Origin: Gillisella vitis
Lineage (GTDB): Bacteria > Pseudomonadota > Alphaproteobacteria > Rhizobiales > Rhizobiaceae
Assembly (NCBI RefSeq): GCF_001541345.2
Contig: NZ_LMVL02000001.1
Location: 868,001-932,000 of the forward strand
Direction: 5' to 3'
DNA: 64,000 nucleotides
Part shown: in pieces, positions 1 to 9,228 of the stretch
How the letters are laid out: each line of letters begins with the position of its first letter
How positions within the stretch are numbered: the first letter of the stretch is position 1
Position numbers and translations under genes: made by a program
The notes under the pieces: model-generated
The model's input: the letters and a program-made list of their open reading frames with translations, nothing else
What the model was told of the DNA's origin: nothing
The model's database searches: none

Positions 1-26
1 GAGCGTTCACGAAGGGGAATTTGACA

Positions 27-1553
27 ATGGTTCATGCGCGCTTTTTCAAGCCGGGCGCTCTGCGTCGCATCGCGGTGATGACGCTGGCGGCGACGACGGT
101 CTGGTTTGTCGGCCCGGGTCTTGCGGCGGCTGCCCAAAGGACGCTGACGCTCGGCATGAATATCGAGCCGACCGGGCTCGATCCGACGGTGGCAGCCCCT
201 GTGGCAATCGGCCAGGTGACCTGGCAGAATATTTTCGAAGGGCTGGTCGCCATCGACCGCGACGGCAAGATCGTGCCGCAACTGGCGAAGAGCTGGGAGA
301 TTTCTCCCGACGGCCTCACCTATACGTTCAAGCTCCAGGAGGGCGTGACCTTCCACGATGGCGAGGCGTTTGATTCGTCGGTGGCGAAATTCACGCTCGA
401 CCGGGCGCGTGGCCCGGACTCGACCAATGGCCAGAAACGGTTTTTCAGCGCCATCGACAGTATCGAGACGCCGGACAAGGCAACGCTGGTCTTGAAGCTG
501 AAGGAACCGGCGGGTTCGTTGCTCTACTGGCTGGGGTGGCCCGCTTCCGTGATGGTTGCTCCGAAAAGTGCTGCTGACGACAAGACCAACCCCATCGGCA
601 CTGGCCCGTTCAAATTCGTCAGCTGGACCAAGGGCGACAGGGTGGAGCTTGCCGCCAATCCTGATTACTGGAACAAGCAGGTGAAGCTCGGCCTCGACAA
701 GGTAGTGTTCCGTTTCATTCCCGATGCCCAGGCCCAGGCGGCGGCCCTGAAATCGGGCGGCGTCGATGCCTTTCCCGAGTTCAGCGCGCCGGAACTGATG
801 GATAGTTTCAAGGACGACGCCAAGCTTGCGACGGTGGTCGGTAATACTGAGTTGAAGGTCGTGGCGGGCATGAACAATACCCGCAAGCCGTTCAACGACA
901 AGCGCGTGCGCCAGGCGCTGATGATGGCCATCGACCGCTCGACACTGGTGGAAGGCGCCTGGTCGGGCTACGGCACTGTGATTGGCAGCCATTATACGCC
1001 GAACGATCCGGGCTATATCGATACGACCAAGGTCCTGCCCTATAACCCGGAAAAGGCCAAGGCGCTTCTGGAAGAAGCGGGCTATCCGAATGGGTTCAGC
1101 TTCACCATCAAGACCCCGCAAATGACCTATGCGCCGCGCAGCGCCGAAATCATGCAGGCTATGCTGGCCGAAATTGGCGTGACGATGACGATCGAGCCCA
1201 CCGAGTTTCCCGGAAAATGGGTTTCGGACGTGTTCAAGGGTACGGATTATGACATGACCATCGTTGCTCACGCCGAGCCAATGGATATCGACATCTATGC
1301 CCGCGACCCCTATTATTTCAACTATAAGAACCCGGTCTTCAACGAGACGATCAAGAAAATCCAGGCCACATCCGATCCGGCGGCCCAGGCCACGCTTTAC
1401 GGTCAGGCGCAGCAGATTTTGGCGGAGGACGTTCCCGCCCTCTATCTGTTCGTGATGCCGAAGCTTGGTGTGTGGAACAAGAAGATCAAGGGCTTGTGGG
1501 AAAACGAACCGATCCCCGCCAATGTTCTGACGGATGTGCATTGGGAGGATTGA
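27..1553 (+). CDS. ABC transporter substrate-binding protein, family 5 (peptide type)
   Basis: Periplasmic solute-binding protein of a dipeptide/oligopeptide-type importer. An arginine-rich n-region and hydrophobic stretch ending near GLAAAAQ form a signal peptide of about 37 residues. The mature part has family 5 landmarks: the LTLGMNIEPTGLDP opening, FHDGEAFDSSVAKFTLDR, GTGPFKF and KRVRQALMMAIDR. Length (508 aa) is normal. I chose ATG 27 over the in-frame TTG at 21 because GAAGGGG (11-17) lies 9 bases before it. Two permeases, two ATPases and an amidase follow on the same strand. The ligand is unknown. The family also carries opines, glutathione and sugars, so a peptide is only the default guess. 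Confidence 0.93.
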   Translation: MVHARFFKPGALRRIAVMTLAATTVWFVGPGLAAAAQRTLTLGMNIEPTGLDPTVAAPVAIGQVTWQNIFEGLVAIDRDGKIVPQLAKSWEISPDGLTYTFKLQEGVTFHDGEAFDSSVAKFTLDRARGPDSTNGQKRFFSAIDSIETPDKATLVLKLKEPAGSLLYWLGWPASVMVAPKSAADDKTNPIGTGPFKFVSWTKGDRVELAANPDYWNKQVKLGLDKVVFRFIPDAQAQAAALKSGGVDAFPEFSAPELMDSFKDDAKLATVVGNTELKVVAGMNNTRKPFNDKRVRQALMMAIDRSTLVEGAWSGYGTVIGSHYTPNDPGYIDTTKVLPYNPEKAKALLEEAGYPNGFSFTIKTPQMTYAPRSAEIMQAMLAEIGVTMTIEPTEFPGKWVSDVFKGTDYDMTIVAHAEPMDIDIYARDPYYFNYKNPVFNETIKKIQATSDPAAQATLYGQAQQILAEDVPALYLFVMPKLGVWNKKIKGLWENEPIPANVLTDVHWED

Positions 1554-1561
1554 TCCTGATC

Positions 1562-1678
1562 GGCGGTGACCTGAAACGGTCATCGCCCTCCCGATGGGAA
1601 GGCCGATTGGCCCGATAAAAATGCACTTGAGATTGACTGTTTCGTCCTTGCACGGAGCCGGTCCCTAAAAATCCGTGC
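1562..1678 (+). promoter_or_regulatory. Stem-loops between binding-protein and permease genes
   Basis: The 141-base gap holds several inverted repeats. GGCGGTGACC (1562-1571) pairs with GGTCATCGCC (1578-1587) with one G:U. A GGCC-GATT-GGCC hairpin follows. GCACGGA (1650-1656) pairs with TCCGTGC (1672-1678). There is no U-run, so these are not classic terminators. Such hairpins after a binding-protein gene often protect its mRNA and lower downstream expression. That role is inferred here. Confidence 0.45.
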
Positions 1679-1694
1679 GGAAGGAAAACCGGAA

Positions 1695-2645
1695 ATGCTT
1701 GCCCTTATTTTCAGGCGGCTGGGCGGCCTTGTCCTGACATTGGCTGCCGTGTCCATCCTGATCTTTGTCTTGATGGATGTGCTGCCCGGCGATCCCGCCG
1801 CCGTCATGCTCGGCACCTCGGCAAGCCCCGATACGCTGGCGGCGCTGCGCCATGAGCTTGGCCTCGATCAACCGCTGGCGATCCGCTATCTGCACTGGCT
1901 GGCAGGCGCCCTGACGGGGGATCTCGGTCAGTCCTATACCTATGGCGTGCCGGTGGCTGGCCTGATCGGCGAGCGCCTGACTGTCACGCTGCCTTTGGCG
2001 GTGATGGCGATCCTTCTGTCCATGGCAATCGCCATCCCGATGGGGGTCGCTTCGGCCTCCCGGCGCAATAGCGGCTTTGATTATGCGGCTGGCTTTCTAT
2101 CGCAACTGTTCATCGCTGTTCCGGGCTTCTGGGTCGGCCTGTTGCTGGTGCTCGGCTTTTCCATCAGTCTCGGCTGGATGCCGGCTGGGGGCTTTGCCGG
2201 ATGGCAGGCAGGGTTTGGGCCCGCACTGCTGTCGCTGACCCTGCCAGCCGTCGCACTGGCGCTGCCGCAGGCAGGCGTGTTGACCCGCGTTACCCGCTCG
2301 GCGGTGCTTGAGGTGATGAACGAGGATTTCGTCCGCACCGCCCGCGCCAAGGGCCTGACACGGCGGGCGGCGCTCTGGCGCCATGCGGTGCCGAATGCGC
2401 TGGTGCCGGTCATGACCATTCTTGGCCTGCAATTCACCTTCCTGATCGCCGGGGCTATCCTGATCGAAAATGTCTTCAACCTGCCGGGTCTGGGGCGGCT
2501 TGCCTATCAGGCGCTGAACCAGCGCGACATCATCGTCATGCAGGATGTCGTCCTGTTCTTCGCGGGCCTGGTCATCATCATGAATTTCCTTGTCGATCTC
2601 TCTTATCTCATGCTGGACCCAAGATTGCGGGGCAGGGGCAAATGA
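1695..2645 (+). CDS. Peptide-type ABC transporter permease (DppB-like)
   Basis: Inner-membrane permease of the importer whose binding protein precedes it. The N-terminus, with RRLGGLVLTLAAVSILIFVL as first membrane helix and the LPGDPA motif after it, is characteristic of DppB/OppB proteins. About six membrane segments follow. The cytoplasmic EAA-type loop that docks the ATPase is at residues 205-235 (NEDFVRTARAKGL and following). GGAAGGA at 1679-1685 serves as ribosome site. The last codons overlap the next gene by ATGA, so translation is probably coupled. At 316 aa it is full length. Confidence 0.93.
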   Translation: MLALIFRRLGGLVLTLAAVSILIFVLMDVLPGDPAAVMLGTSASPDTLAALRHELGLDQPLAIRYLHWLAGALTGDLGQSYTYGVPVAGLIGERLTVTLPLAVMAILLSMAIAIPMGVASASRRNSGFDYAAGFLSQLFIAVPGFWVGLLLVLGFSISLGWMPAGGFAGWQAGFGPALLSLTLPAVALALPQAGVLTRVTRSAVLEVMNEDFVRTARAKGLTRRAALWRHAVPNALVPVMTILGLQFTFLIAGAILIENVFNLPGLGRLAYQALNQRDIIVMQDVVLFFAGLVIIMNFLVDLSYLMLDPRLRGRGK

Positions 2646-3508
2646 CCACAACCGTGACAACCTCAAAGCCGTCTAGTAGGCGGCCGGCTGGTCTTTTTCT
2701 TCGTCCGACATTGCTGATCGGCGGGCTGATTATCATCCTGCTGGTGGCGATTGCCCTTCTGTCGCTGGTCTGGACACCGCTGCCGCCAACCCGGATGCAA
2801 ATCATCTACAAGCTTAAGCCGCCGCTGGTGCATGGCCTGCTGGGAACCGACCAGCTGGGCCGCGACCTGACCTCGATGCTGATGGTCGGGGCTTGGAATT
2901 CCCTGTCGACAGCAATGGCGGCTGTGGTGCTTGGCGCAGGCGTCGGCACGCTGTTCGGCGTTACGGTTGCGGCGCGGCGCGGCATGGTCGAGGCGCTGAC
3001 CATGCGGATCAATGATGTGATCTTTGCCATTCCGCCTATCCTGTCGGCTATGATGCTCGGCGCTCTACTCGGCACGGGGCGGTTTACCGCCATTATCGCC
3101 ATCGCCGTGTTCATGGTGCCGGTTTTTGCTCGCGTCACGGCCAGCGCGGCCCTTCAGGTCTGGTCGCGGGATTATGTGCTGGCGGCGCGCGCCGCAGGCA
3201 AGGGGCAGGTGCTGATCACCATCGAACATGTCCTGCCCAATATTGCCAGCCAGATCATCGTGCAGATCGCCATCCAGCTTGGCCTGGCCATTCTGACTGA
3301 GGCGGGCTTGAGCTTTCTTGGTCTCGGCATGCCGCCACCAGCGCCGACCTGGGGGCGGATGCTGGCCGATTCCCAGACTTATCTCGCTGCCGCGCCCTGG
3401 CTTGCCATCCTGCCGGGCCTTGCCATCGCGCTCACCGTGCTCGGCTTCAACATGCTGGGCGATGGGCTGCGCGATCTTCTCGACCCGCGTGAAAAGGGGC
3501 GTTCATGA
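2642..3508 (+). CDS. Peptide-type ABC transporter permease (DppC-like)
   Basis: Second permease subunit. It has the DppC/OppC hallmark LLGTDQLGRDL after the first membrane helix, five further hydrophobic segments and the EAA loop at about residues 178-205 (RDYVLAARAAGKG). The C-terminus NMLGDGLRDLLDPR is the usual family ending. It starts inside the stop of the DppB-like gene and its own stop overlaps the following ATPase by ATGA. Length is 288 aa, typical of the family. Confidence 0.93.
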   Translation: MTTTVTTSKPSSRRPAGLFLRPTLLIGGLIIILLVAIALLSLVWTPLPPTRMQIIYKLKPPLVHGLLGTDQLGRDLTSMLMVGAWNSLSTAMAAVVLGAGVGTLFGVTVAARRGMVEALTMRINDVIFAIPPILSAMMLGALLGTGRFTAIIAIAVFMVPVFARVTASAALQVWSRDYVLAARAAGKGQVLITIEHVLPNIASQIIVQIAIQLGLAILTEAGLSFLGLGMPPPAPTWGRMLADSQTYLAAAPWLAILPGLAIALTVLGFNMLGDGLRDLLDPREKGRS

Positions 3509-4503
3509 GCGAACAACCGTTGCTCTCCATTCGCGACCTGTCCATTTCTGTGGATCTCCCCGATGGCCGTTCCACGCCCATTATCGATGACCTGAGTTTC
3601 GATCTTCGGGCTGGCGAAACGCTTGGCATTGTCGGTGAAAGCGGATCGGGGAAATCACTGGCATCTCTGGCGGTTATCGGACTTTTGCCCCGCGTCGCGC
3701 GCCCGACCGGCCAGATCCTGCTTGACGGAGAGGACCTGTTGAGCGCCAGCGAAGATCGGCTGTGCAAGATCCGTGGCAATCGGATCGGCATGATCTTCCA
3801 GGAGCCGCTGACGGCGCTCAATCCAGCAATGACCATCGGCGACCAGATCGCTGAAGGCCTGGTCTGGCATCGTGGTCTCAGCTGGCGGCAGGCGCGCCGC
3901 GAGGCGGTGGAGCTTCTCGATCAGGTCCGCATTCCCGATGCCAAGCGCAGGGCGGTGACCTACCCGCATGAAATGTCCGGCGGCCAGCGCCAGCGCGTCG
4001 GCATCGCCATCGCACTGGCCTTGAAACCGGCGCTGATGATCGCCGATGAGCCGACCACGGCGCTCGATGTGACGGTCCAGGCCGAAGTGCTGGATATTCT
4101 CGATGATCTCGTGCGCGAATATCGGATGGCGCTGATCCTCGTCAGCCACGATCTCGGCGTCATCGCCCGCATGTGCGACCGAACCCTGGTGCTCTATGCC
4201 GGAAGGCGGATGGAGGAAGGGCCGACCCGCGATGTTCTGACCTCTCCGCTCAATCCTTATACGCGCGGCCTGCTGTCTGCCGTACCTAAGCGTGTGCCTG
4301 GAAAGGACGGCAAGGAGGGCAGGCTTGCCACCATTCCCGGTACGGTTCCGGGGTTTGCACAGTTGCCGGAAGGCTGCTGTTTTTCCGACCGCTGCCCTGA
4401 TGTTGCGACGGAGTGTCGTCTCACTGCGCCGGGTTGGTCGAGGCAGAGCGAGGATCGCGGCGTGCGCTGTCTGCGGGCTGAGCAAGGAGAGATCTGCGAA
4501 TGA
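3505..4503 (+). CDS. Peptide-type ABC transporter ATP-binding protein (DppD-like)
   Basis: Cytoplasmic ATPase subunit. Walker A GESGSGKS is near residues 43-50, the Q-loop reads FQEP, the signature SGGQRQRVGIA is at about 158, Walker B with DEPTTALD at about 181, and the switch His in SHDLG. The C-terminal oligopeptide/dipeptide extension keeps its cysteine cluster (EGCCFSDRCPDVATEC), which in this family can hold an iron-sulfur cluster. It pairs with the DppF-like ATPase downstream, with ATGA overlaps on both sides. Confidence 0.94.
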   Translation: MSEQPLLSIRDLSISVDLPDGRSTPIIDDLSFDLRAGETLGIVGESGSGKSLASLAVIGLLPRVARPTGQILLDGEDLLSASEDRLCKIRGNRIGMIFQEPLTALNPAMTIGDQIAEGLVWHRGLSWRQARREAVELLDQVRIPDAKRRAVTYPHEMSGGQRQRVGIAIALALKPALMIADEPTTALDVTVQAEVLDILDDLVREYRMALILVSHDLGVIARMCDRTLVLYAGRRMEEGPTRDVLTSPLNPYTRGLLSAVPKRVPGKDGKEGRLATIPGTVPGFAQLPEGCCFSDRCPDVATECRLTAPGWSRQSEDRGVRCLRAEQGEICE

Positions 4504-5492
4504 CCGACACCAGTCTTCTCGATATCCGCATGCTTGCCCGCGACTATACCAGCCGTCCCCTATTCGGGAAGCCGCATACCAGCCGGGCGCTGGACGAAGT
4601 GTCGCTGACGGTTGGGCGCGGCGAGATCTATGGCATTGTCGGCGAAAGCGGCTGTGGCAAATCCACCCTGGCCCGGCTGGTGATGGCGCTTGATCGCCCG
4701 ACATCGGGCCATGTCCTGTTTGATGGCGACGATCTGTTTTCGCTGTCGCCAGAAGCGCTGAAGCACAAGCGGCAGGACTTCCAGATGGTGTTTCAGGACC
4801 CGTTTGGCTCGCTCGATCCGCGCCAGACCATCGGGCGGATTATCGCTGAACCCTTGCATGTGCTGACGCCCAGGCCGGGTAAGGCAGCAATCCGCGACAA
4901 AGTCGCCGCCATGCTGGAAAGCGTCGGCTTGCAGGCAGGTCATGCGCAGCGCTATCCGCATGAGTTTTCCGGCGGCCAGCGCCAGCGGATCGCCATTGCC
5001 CGTGCTTTGATCACCGAACCAAAACTTGTGGTGGCCGATGAGGCGGTCTCGGCGCTCGATCTCTCGGTCCAGGGTCAGGTTCTCAATCTGTTGATGGATC
5101 TGCGCCGTACACGCGGCGTCAGCTTTCTGTTCATCACCCATAATCTGGCGGTGGTGGATTGTATCGCGGATCGGGTCGGGGTGATGTATCGCGGCAGGCT
5201 GGTGGAGCAGGGACCGGCCCATGCGGTTTTCGAGCAGCCCTTGCATCCCTATACGAAAATTCTGGCCGATGCCGAGCCAAGCGTTCACCGTTTCGGCAGA
5301 CCGCAAAAGCCCGCCCCTCTGCCTGATATCAGTGGCGATCCCGATATCGGCTGCGCGTTCCGCGCCCGCTGTCCGCTGGCGCAGACACGCTGCACCATTG
5401 AGCCGCCAGTGTTGCGGGAGATCATGCCCGGACGTGAGGCGGCCTGCCATCGGGCCGAGGTGATGGCCGGGACCGATAGCTTCATCCGATAA
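4500..5492 (+). CDS. Peptide-type ABC transporter ATP-binding protein (DppF-like)
   Basis: Second ATPase of the importer. Walker A GESGCGKST is near residue 47, the Q-loop is FQDPFGSLDPR, the signature [14 protein letters not shown] and Walker B end in VVADEAVSALD. The DEAVSALD variant instead of DEPTSALD is common in DppF proteins. The C-terminal extension contains RCPLAQTRC. It ends 25 bases before the amidase gene, which is therefore probably cotranscribed. Confidence 0.94.
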   Translation: MTDTSLLDIRMLARDYTSRPLFGKPHTSRALDEVSLTVGRGEIYGIVGESGCGKSTLARLVMALDRPTSGHVLFDGDDLFSLSPEALKHKRQDFQMVFQDPFGSLDPRQTIGRIIAEPLHVLTPRPGKAAIRDKVAAMLESVGLQAGHAQRYPHEFSGGQRQRIAIARALITEPKLVVADEAVSALDLSVQGQVLNLLMDLRRTRGVSFLFITHNLAVVDCIADRVGVMYRGRLVEQGPAHAVFEQPLHPYTKILADAEPSVHRFGRPQKPAPLPDISGDPDIGCAFRARCPLAQTRCTIEPPVLREIMPGREAACHRAEVMAGTDSFIR

Positions 5493-5517
5493 AGACATAA
5501 GATAGAGAAAGCCAGGA

Positions 5518-6903
5518 ATGACCGATCTTGTTGATTTGACCATCCGGGAGCTGATTGCCGGTTTCAGCGCCAAGACCCTGTCGCCGGAAGACTATTGGAA
5601 TGCCGTCGAGGCCCGGATCGATGCTTTCGAGCCGTCGGTTCAGGCGCTTTACCTCTATGATCCCGAAAGCGCCCGCGCCCAGGCCCGCGCCTCGACGGAT
5701 CGTTGGCAACGCGGTGCGGCCCTCGGCCCGCTCGACGGCATTCCCGTCTCGCTGAAGGAACTGATCGCAACCAAGGGTCAGCCGGTGCCGCTTGGCACGG
5801 CCGCCGTTGATCTTGTGCCTGCTGCGGCAGACGCGCCGATTGCGGCCCGAATGCGCGAAGACGGCGCGGTGATTTTCGCCAAGACCACTTGCCCGGATTA
5901 CGGCATGCTGTCTTCGGGCCTGTCGAGTTTTCATCCATTGAGCCGCAATCCCTGGGATTTGAGCCAGAACCCCGGCGGCTCCAGCGCCGGTGCTGCGGCG
6001 GCGGGGGCTGCCGGGTTCGGCCCGCTGCATATCGGAACGGATATTGGCGGCTCGGTGCGCCTGCCAGCCGGATGGACCGGGCTGTTCGGCTTCAAGCCCA
6101 GCCATGGCCGCATCCCGGTCGATCCCTATTATGTCGGGCGTTGCGCCGGGCCGATGACCCGCTGCGTGGATGATGCGGCCTATTCGATGATGACCTTGGC
6201 GCGCCCGGATTGGCGTGACGGGACCAGCCTGCCGCCTGAAGTGATCAACTGGCTGGACGAGGATATCGATATCAGCGGCATGAAAATCGGTGTCATGCTG
6301 GATGCTGGCTGCGGTCTTGCGGCTGAACCGGAGGTGCGCGAGGCAATTATTGCTGCCGCCAAGCGGTTCGAGGCGGCAGGGGCTGAGGTTTTCGAGGTTG
6401 GCCCGGTGATGAACCGCGCCATGCTGGATGGGCTGGATGTGTTCTGGCGAGCAAAGTTCTGGGGTGATATTGCCGCCCTCAGCACGGAAAAGCGCCAGAT
6501 GATCCTGCCCTATATCTATGAATGGGCCGAGGGTGGCGCTAGCGTAAGCGGTGTCGATGCGGTCAAGGGCTTTGGCAAGACCATCGAGATGCGCAAGACC
6601 TGCGGCGCGCTGTTTACCCGCGTCGATGCAGTTCTATCGCCGGTCAATCCTGTCGTTTCCTACCCGGCGGAGTGGGCCTCGCCAACCAATGATCCACAAA
6701 AGCCTTTCGAGCATATCGGCTTCACCGTGCCGTGGAACATGTCGGAACAGCCCGCGGCATCGATCAATTGCGGCTTTTCAAACAGCGGCATGCCGATTGG
6801 CTTGCAGATCGTCGGTCCAAGGTTTGGTGATCTGACCGTGCTGAAACTGTCGAAACTGTTTGAAAGTTGGACCGGGCGGATCAGCACTTGGCCGCAGCCT
6901 TGA
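5518..6903 (+). CDS. Amidase, amidase-signature family
   Basis: Cytoplasmic amide hydrolase of the amidase-signature family. The Ser-cisSer-Lys triad can be placed at K80 (PVSLKEL), S155 (GGSSAG) and S179 (GTDIGGSVR). At 461 aa it has a single AS domain without the extra C-terminal domain of allophanate hydrolase. It is the last gene of the importer operon, so it may hydrolyse an amide bond in the imported ligand. The actual substrate cannot be read from the sequence. It is not GatA-like in context, because no gatC or gatB is nearby. Confidence 0.88.
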   Translation: MTDLVDLTIRELIAGFSAKTLSPEDYWNAVEARIDAFEPSVQALYLYDPESARAQARASTDRWQRGAALGPLDGIPVSLKELIATKGQPVPLGTAAVDLVPAAADAPIAARMREDGAVIFAKTTCPDYGMLSSGLSSFHPLSRNPWDLSQNPGGSSAGAAAAGAAGFGPLHIGTDIGGSVRLPAGWTGLFGFKPSHGRIPVDPYYVGRCAGPMTRCVDDAAYSMMTLARPDWRDGTSLPPEVINWLDEDIDISGMKIGVMLDAGCGLAAEPEVREAIIAAAKRFEAAGAEVFEVGPVMNRAMLDGLDVFWRAKFWGDIAALSTEKRQMILPYIYEWAEGGASVSGVDAVKGFGKTIEMRKTCGALFTRVDAVLSPVNPVVSYPAEWASPTNDPQKPFEHIGFTVPWNMSEQPAASINCGFSNSGMPIGLQIVGPRFGDLTVLKLSKLFESWTGRISTWPQP

Positions 6904-6945
6904 TGGGTCCAGAAAGTGCACGACAGTTTCGATATCTCGGCTTCG

Positions 6946-6992
6946 CCGCCCCCTCATCCCGCTGCCGCGACCTTCTCCCCGCTGGGGAGAAG
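6946..6992. repeat. Rhizobial palindromic repeat / bidirectional terminator
   Basis: A C-rich run CCCTCATCCCGCTGCC leads into a hairpin with arms CTTCTCCCC (6972-6980) and GGGGAGAAG (6984-6992) and a 3-base loop. From memory, this composition recurs many times between genes of rhizobial genomes. It lies between the converging amidase and allophanate hydrolase genes, where a two-way terminator would be useful. Confidence 0.6.
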
Positions 6993-7083
6993 AGAGATAG
7001 AGCCGCAGCGTTTTGGGACCTCCTCTTGGGTGAAGGCAATCTCTGGCTCTGCCGGGTGCTCTGAGCGAAAACATTGAAATGCT

Positions 7084-8880
7084 TTATTGCAAGCTGGCGA
7101 TATACGCCCGCCAGCCACCCAAATGCGTAATGTCTTCAGCACCTTCCAGGGCCGAAGGCTCGACGAGAAAACCCTTGGCGCTGGAGCCGTCATCCAGGAA
7201 TACCGTGCCGATACACATTGGCGAGGGGATCATATTGACGAACTGGCCGAAGCCTGCGGGTGTCAGCTGCCAGATTTCCACGGCAATCGCGGCACCTTGC
7301 TCGACCCGGACCAGACCGGGCTTGGGCGGTGTCTGGTTGGGCAGGGCAAATAGCTTATAGCTGGCCGATGTTGTCCCAGCCCGCAGGAAGCTGGCGTTGA
7401 GGCTGGTCAGTTGGTGGTTGAGCGGCATGCCGGACAGATGCGCGCCGACGACGATGACCGGGATCAGACCCTCGGCCTTTTCCACTGGCTTTTCTGGTGA
7501 CGTCGGCAGCGGCCAGCCGGTGGCACCGACGGTGGTGCCAAGGCGGCTGTGCAAGGCTGACCCCAGTGCTGCGGTCAGGCCATCGGCACCGAAGGGTGCC
7601 AACAGCGTGACGCTGGAGGGCAGGCCATCGCCGCGCTTGCCGGTCGGCACGGCAATGCCGCACATGTCCAGAAGATTGACGAAATTGGTATAGGTGCCGA
7701 GGCGTGAATTGGCCTTGATTGGCTCTTCTTCCAGATCGGCCAGCGTGTAATGGGTTGGGGCTGTCGGCACGCAGATCACATCGACGGAGGCGATCACCGG
7801 CGTCAACTGCTGCTTCAGCGCTTGCAGGCGGTACATGCCGGAAAAGGCATCCGCGGCAGTCAGGGTTTTGGCGGCGCTGTAGATCTTATGGGTCACCGGA
7901 TGGAAGCTTTCGGGCTTCGCATCGAAAAACTCTTTGACCGCCGCATAGCGCTCGGCCACCCAGGCGCCTTCATAGAGCAGGTTTGCGACCTCGTAAAAGC
8001 CTGAAAACGGCAGGTCCACGAGCGTGTGACCCATGGTCGACAATTCTGCCAGCGCCTTATCGAAAGCGGCTTCCATCAGGCTGTCGCCGAAGAATTCACG
8101 GTCGGCCTTGGCGGGAACGCCAATGCGCAGGACTGGTGCGGAGGCCATGGCATGGCCCACCGGCATGGGGCGGGAATAGGCATCCGTTGCGTCGGGTTTA
8201 GCAGCGACGGTGAAGACCTTATGGGTATCTTCCACCGTCAGCGCGAAGATCGATACGCAATCGAGGGTGCGGCAGGCGGGAATGACGCCGGTGGCCGAAA
8301 GCGCGCCGACCGAGGGCTTCAACCCGACAATGTTGTTCAGCCCGGCTGGAATGCGGCCAGAGCCTGCCGTGTCGGTGCCAAGCGCGAAGCTGACAATGCC
8401 TTGCGCCGTCGCCACCGCCGAACCGGAACTGGAGCCGCCGGGGACCAGTTTGGGATCGATCGCATTGCGGGGAATGGCATGGGGCGTGCGCACGCCGACC
8501 AGGCCGGTGGCGAATTGGTCGAGATTGGTCTTGCCGATCACCAAAGCGCCCGCGTCTTTCAACAGGCGCACCACAGTCGCATCGGTTTCGGGCGTGTAGG
8601 CATAGTCCGGGCAGGCGGCCGTGGTTGGCAGGCTCGCGACATCGATATTGTCCTTGACGGCAAAAGGAATGCCCCAGAGCGGCTTTGTCTCCGGTGAAAA
8701 AGCGCCGAGTGCTTGGGCCTGCTCCAGCAGGTCTGCCTTGTCAGCAAGCTTAAGGAAAATGCCGGGATCGTTGATGGCGGCGATGCGCGAAAATACCTCT
8801 TCGATCATCTCCTGTGGCGTCCAGCCAGAGGCATAGGCGGCGTGAAGCGATGCAATATCAAAAGCTTGAGTAAATGGCAT
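7084..8880 (-). CDS. atzF: Allophanate hydrolase (AtzF/TrzF type)
   Basis: Hydrolyses allophanate (urea-1-carboxylate) to two NH3 and two CO2, the last step of cyanuric acid and biuret breakdown. An N-terminal amidase-signature domain (about 1-440) carries K76, S150 and S174. The spacing between these residues equals that of the AtzF triad as I recall it. A C-terminal domain of about 150 residues matches the extra AtzF/DUR1 domain that handles the decarboxylated intermediate. Length is 598 aa, close to AtzF. It is the last gene of the ten-gene operon, three bases after the cupin gene. No biotin urea carboxylase is in the window, so the allophanate most likely comes from biuret. Confidence 0.9.
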   Translation of the reverse strand: MPFTQAFDIASLHAAYASGWTPQEMIEEVFSRIAAINDPGIFLKLADKADLLEQAQALGAFSPETKPLWGIPFAVKDNIDVASLPTTAACPDYAYTPETDATVVRLLKDAGALVIGKTNLDQFATGLVGVRTPHAIPRNAIDPKLVPGGSSSGSAVATAQGIVSFALGTDTAGSGRIPAGLNNIVGLKPSVGALSATGVIPACRTLDCVSIFALTVEDTHKVFTVAAKPDATDAYSRPMPVGHAMASAPVLRIGVPAKADREFFGDSLMEAAFDKALAELSTMGHTLVDLPFSGFYEVANLLYEGAWVAERYAAVKEFFDAKPESFHPVTHKIYSAAKTLTAADAFSGMYRLQALKQQLTPVIASVDVICVPTAPTHYTLADLEEEPIKANSRLGTYTNFVNLLDMCGIAVPTGKRGDGLPSSVTLLAPFGADGLTAALGSALHSRLGTTVGATGWPLPTSPEKPVEKAEGLIPVIVVGAHLSGMPLNHQLTSLNASFLRAGTTSASYKLFALPNQTPPKPGLVRVEQGAAIAVEIWQLTPAGFGQFVNMIPSPMCIGTVFLDDGSSAKGFLVEPSALEGAEDITHLGGWRAYIASLQ

Positions 8881-8883
8881 GGA

Positions 8884-9228
8884 TCAATTTTCCAATAGTG
8901 TTACGGGGCGATCCCATTGGATCAGGACGGTGCAGCCATCAATGCTCCACACGGAATGTTCGGTGCCTGCCGCATTGACGATATAGGAGCCTGGGCCAAA
9001 GGTGCCGGTCTCGTCCGACTGGCTGCCTTCCAGCACCATAATGGTTTCCAGCCCTTCGTGGCGGTGGCGGGGAACCGAGGCTCCGGCCTGATAGGCCAGA
9101 AGGGCAACGCCGGGCTGGTCGCCCTCAAAGCGGCGGATCCAGTGAATGGTCACACCATCACGGAACGCCTCATAGGGCAGGCTTTTCCAGCCCCCGGCCA
9201 GCATATTGTCACGGGTCGTTTCAGCCAT
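8884..9228 (-). CDS. Small cupin protein (ChrR-cupin type)
   Basis: A 114-aa single cupin domain. The likely metal ligands are H55, H57 and E61 (PRHRHEGLE) and H91 (GTEHSVW). The pattern resembles the cupin of ChrR-like proteins. I chose the ATG at 9228, which overlaps the end of the upstream cysteine hydrolase gene by eight bases (ATGGCTGA), over a longer frame lacking a ribosome site. Its place between the triuret-hydrolase-like and allophanate hydrolase genes suggests a role in ureide breakdown or sensing, but no function is established. It could be an enzyme, an intermediate-binding protein or a regulator. Confidence 0.8.
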   Translation of the reverse strand: MAETTRDNMLAGGWKSLPYEAFRDGVTIHWIRRFEGDQPGVALLAYQAGASVPRHRHEGLETIMVLEGSQSDETGTFGPGSYIVNAAGTEHSVWSIDGCTVLIQWDRPVTLLEN

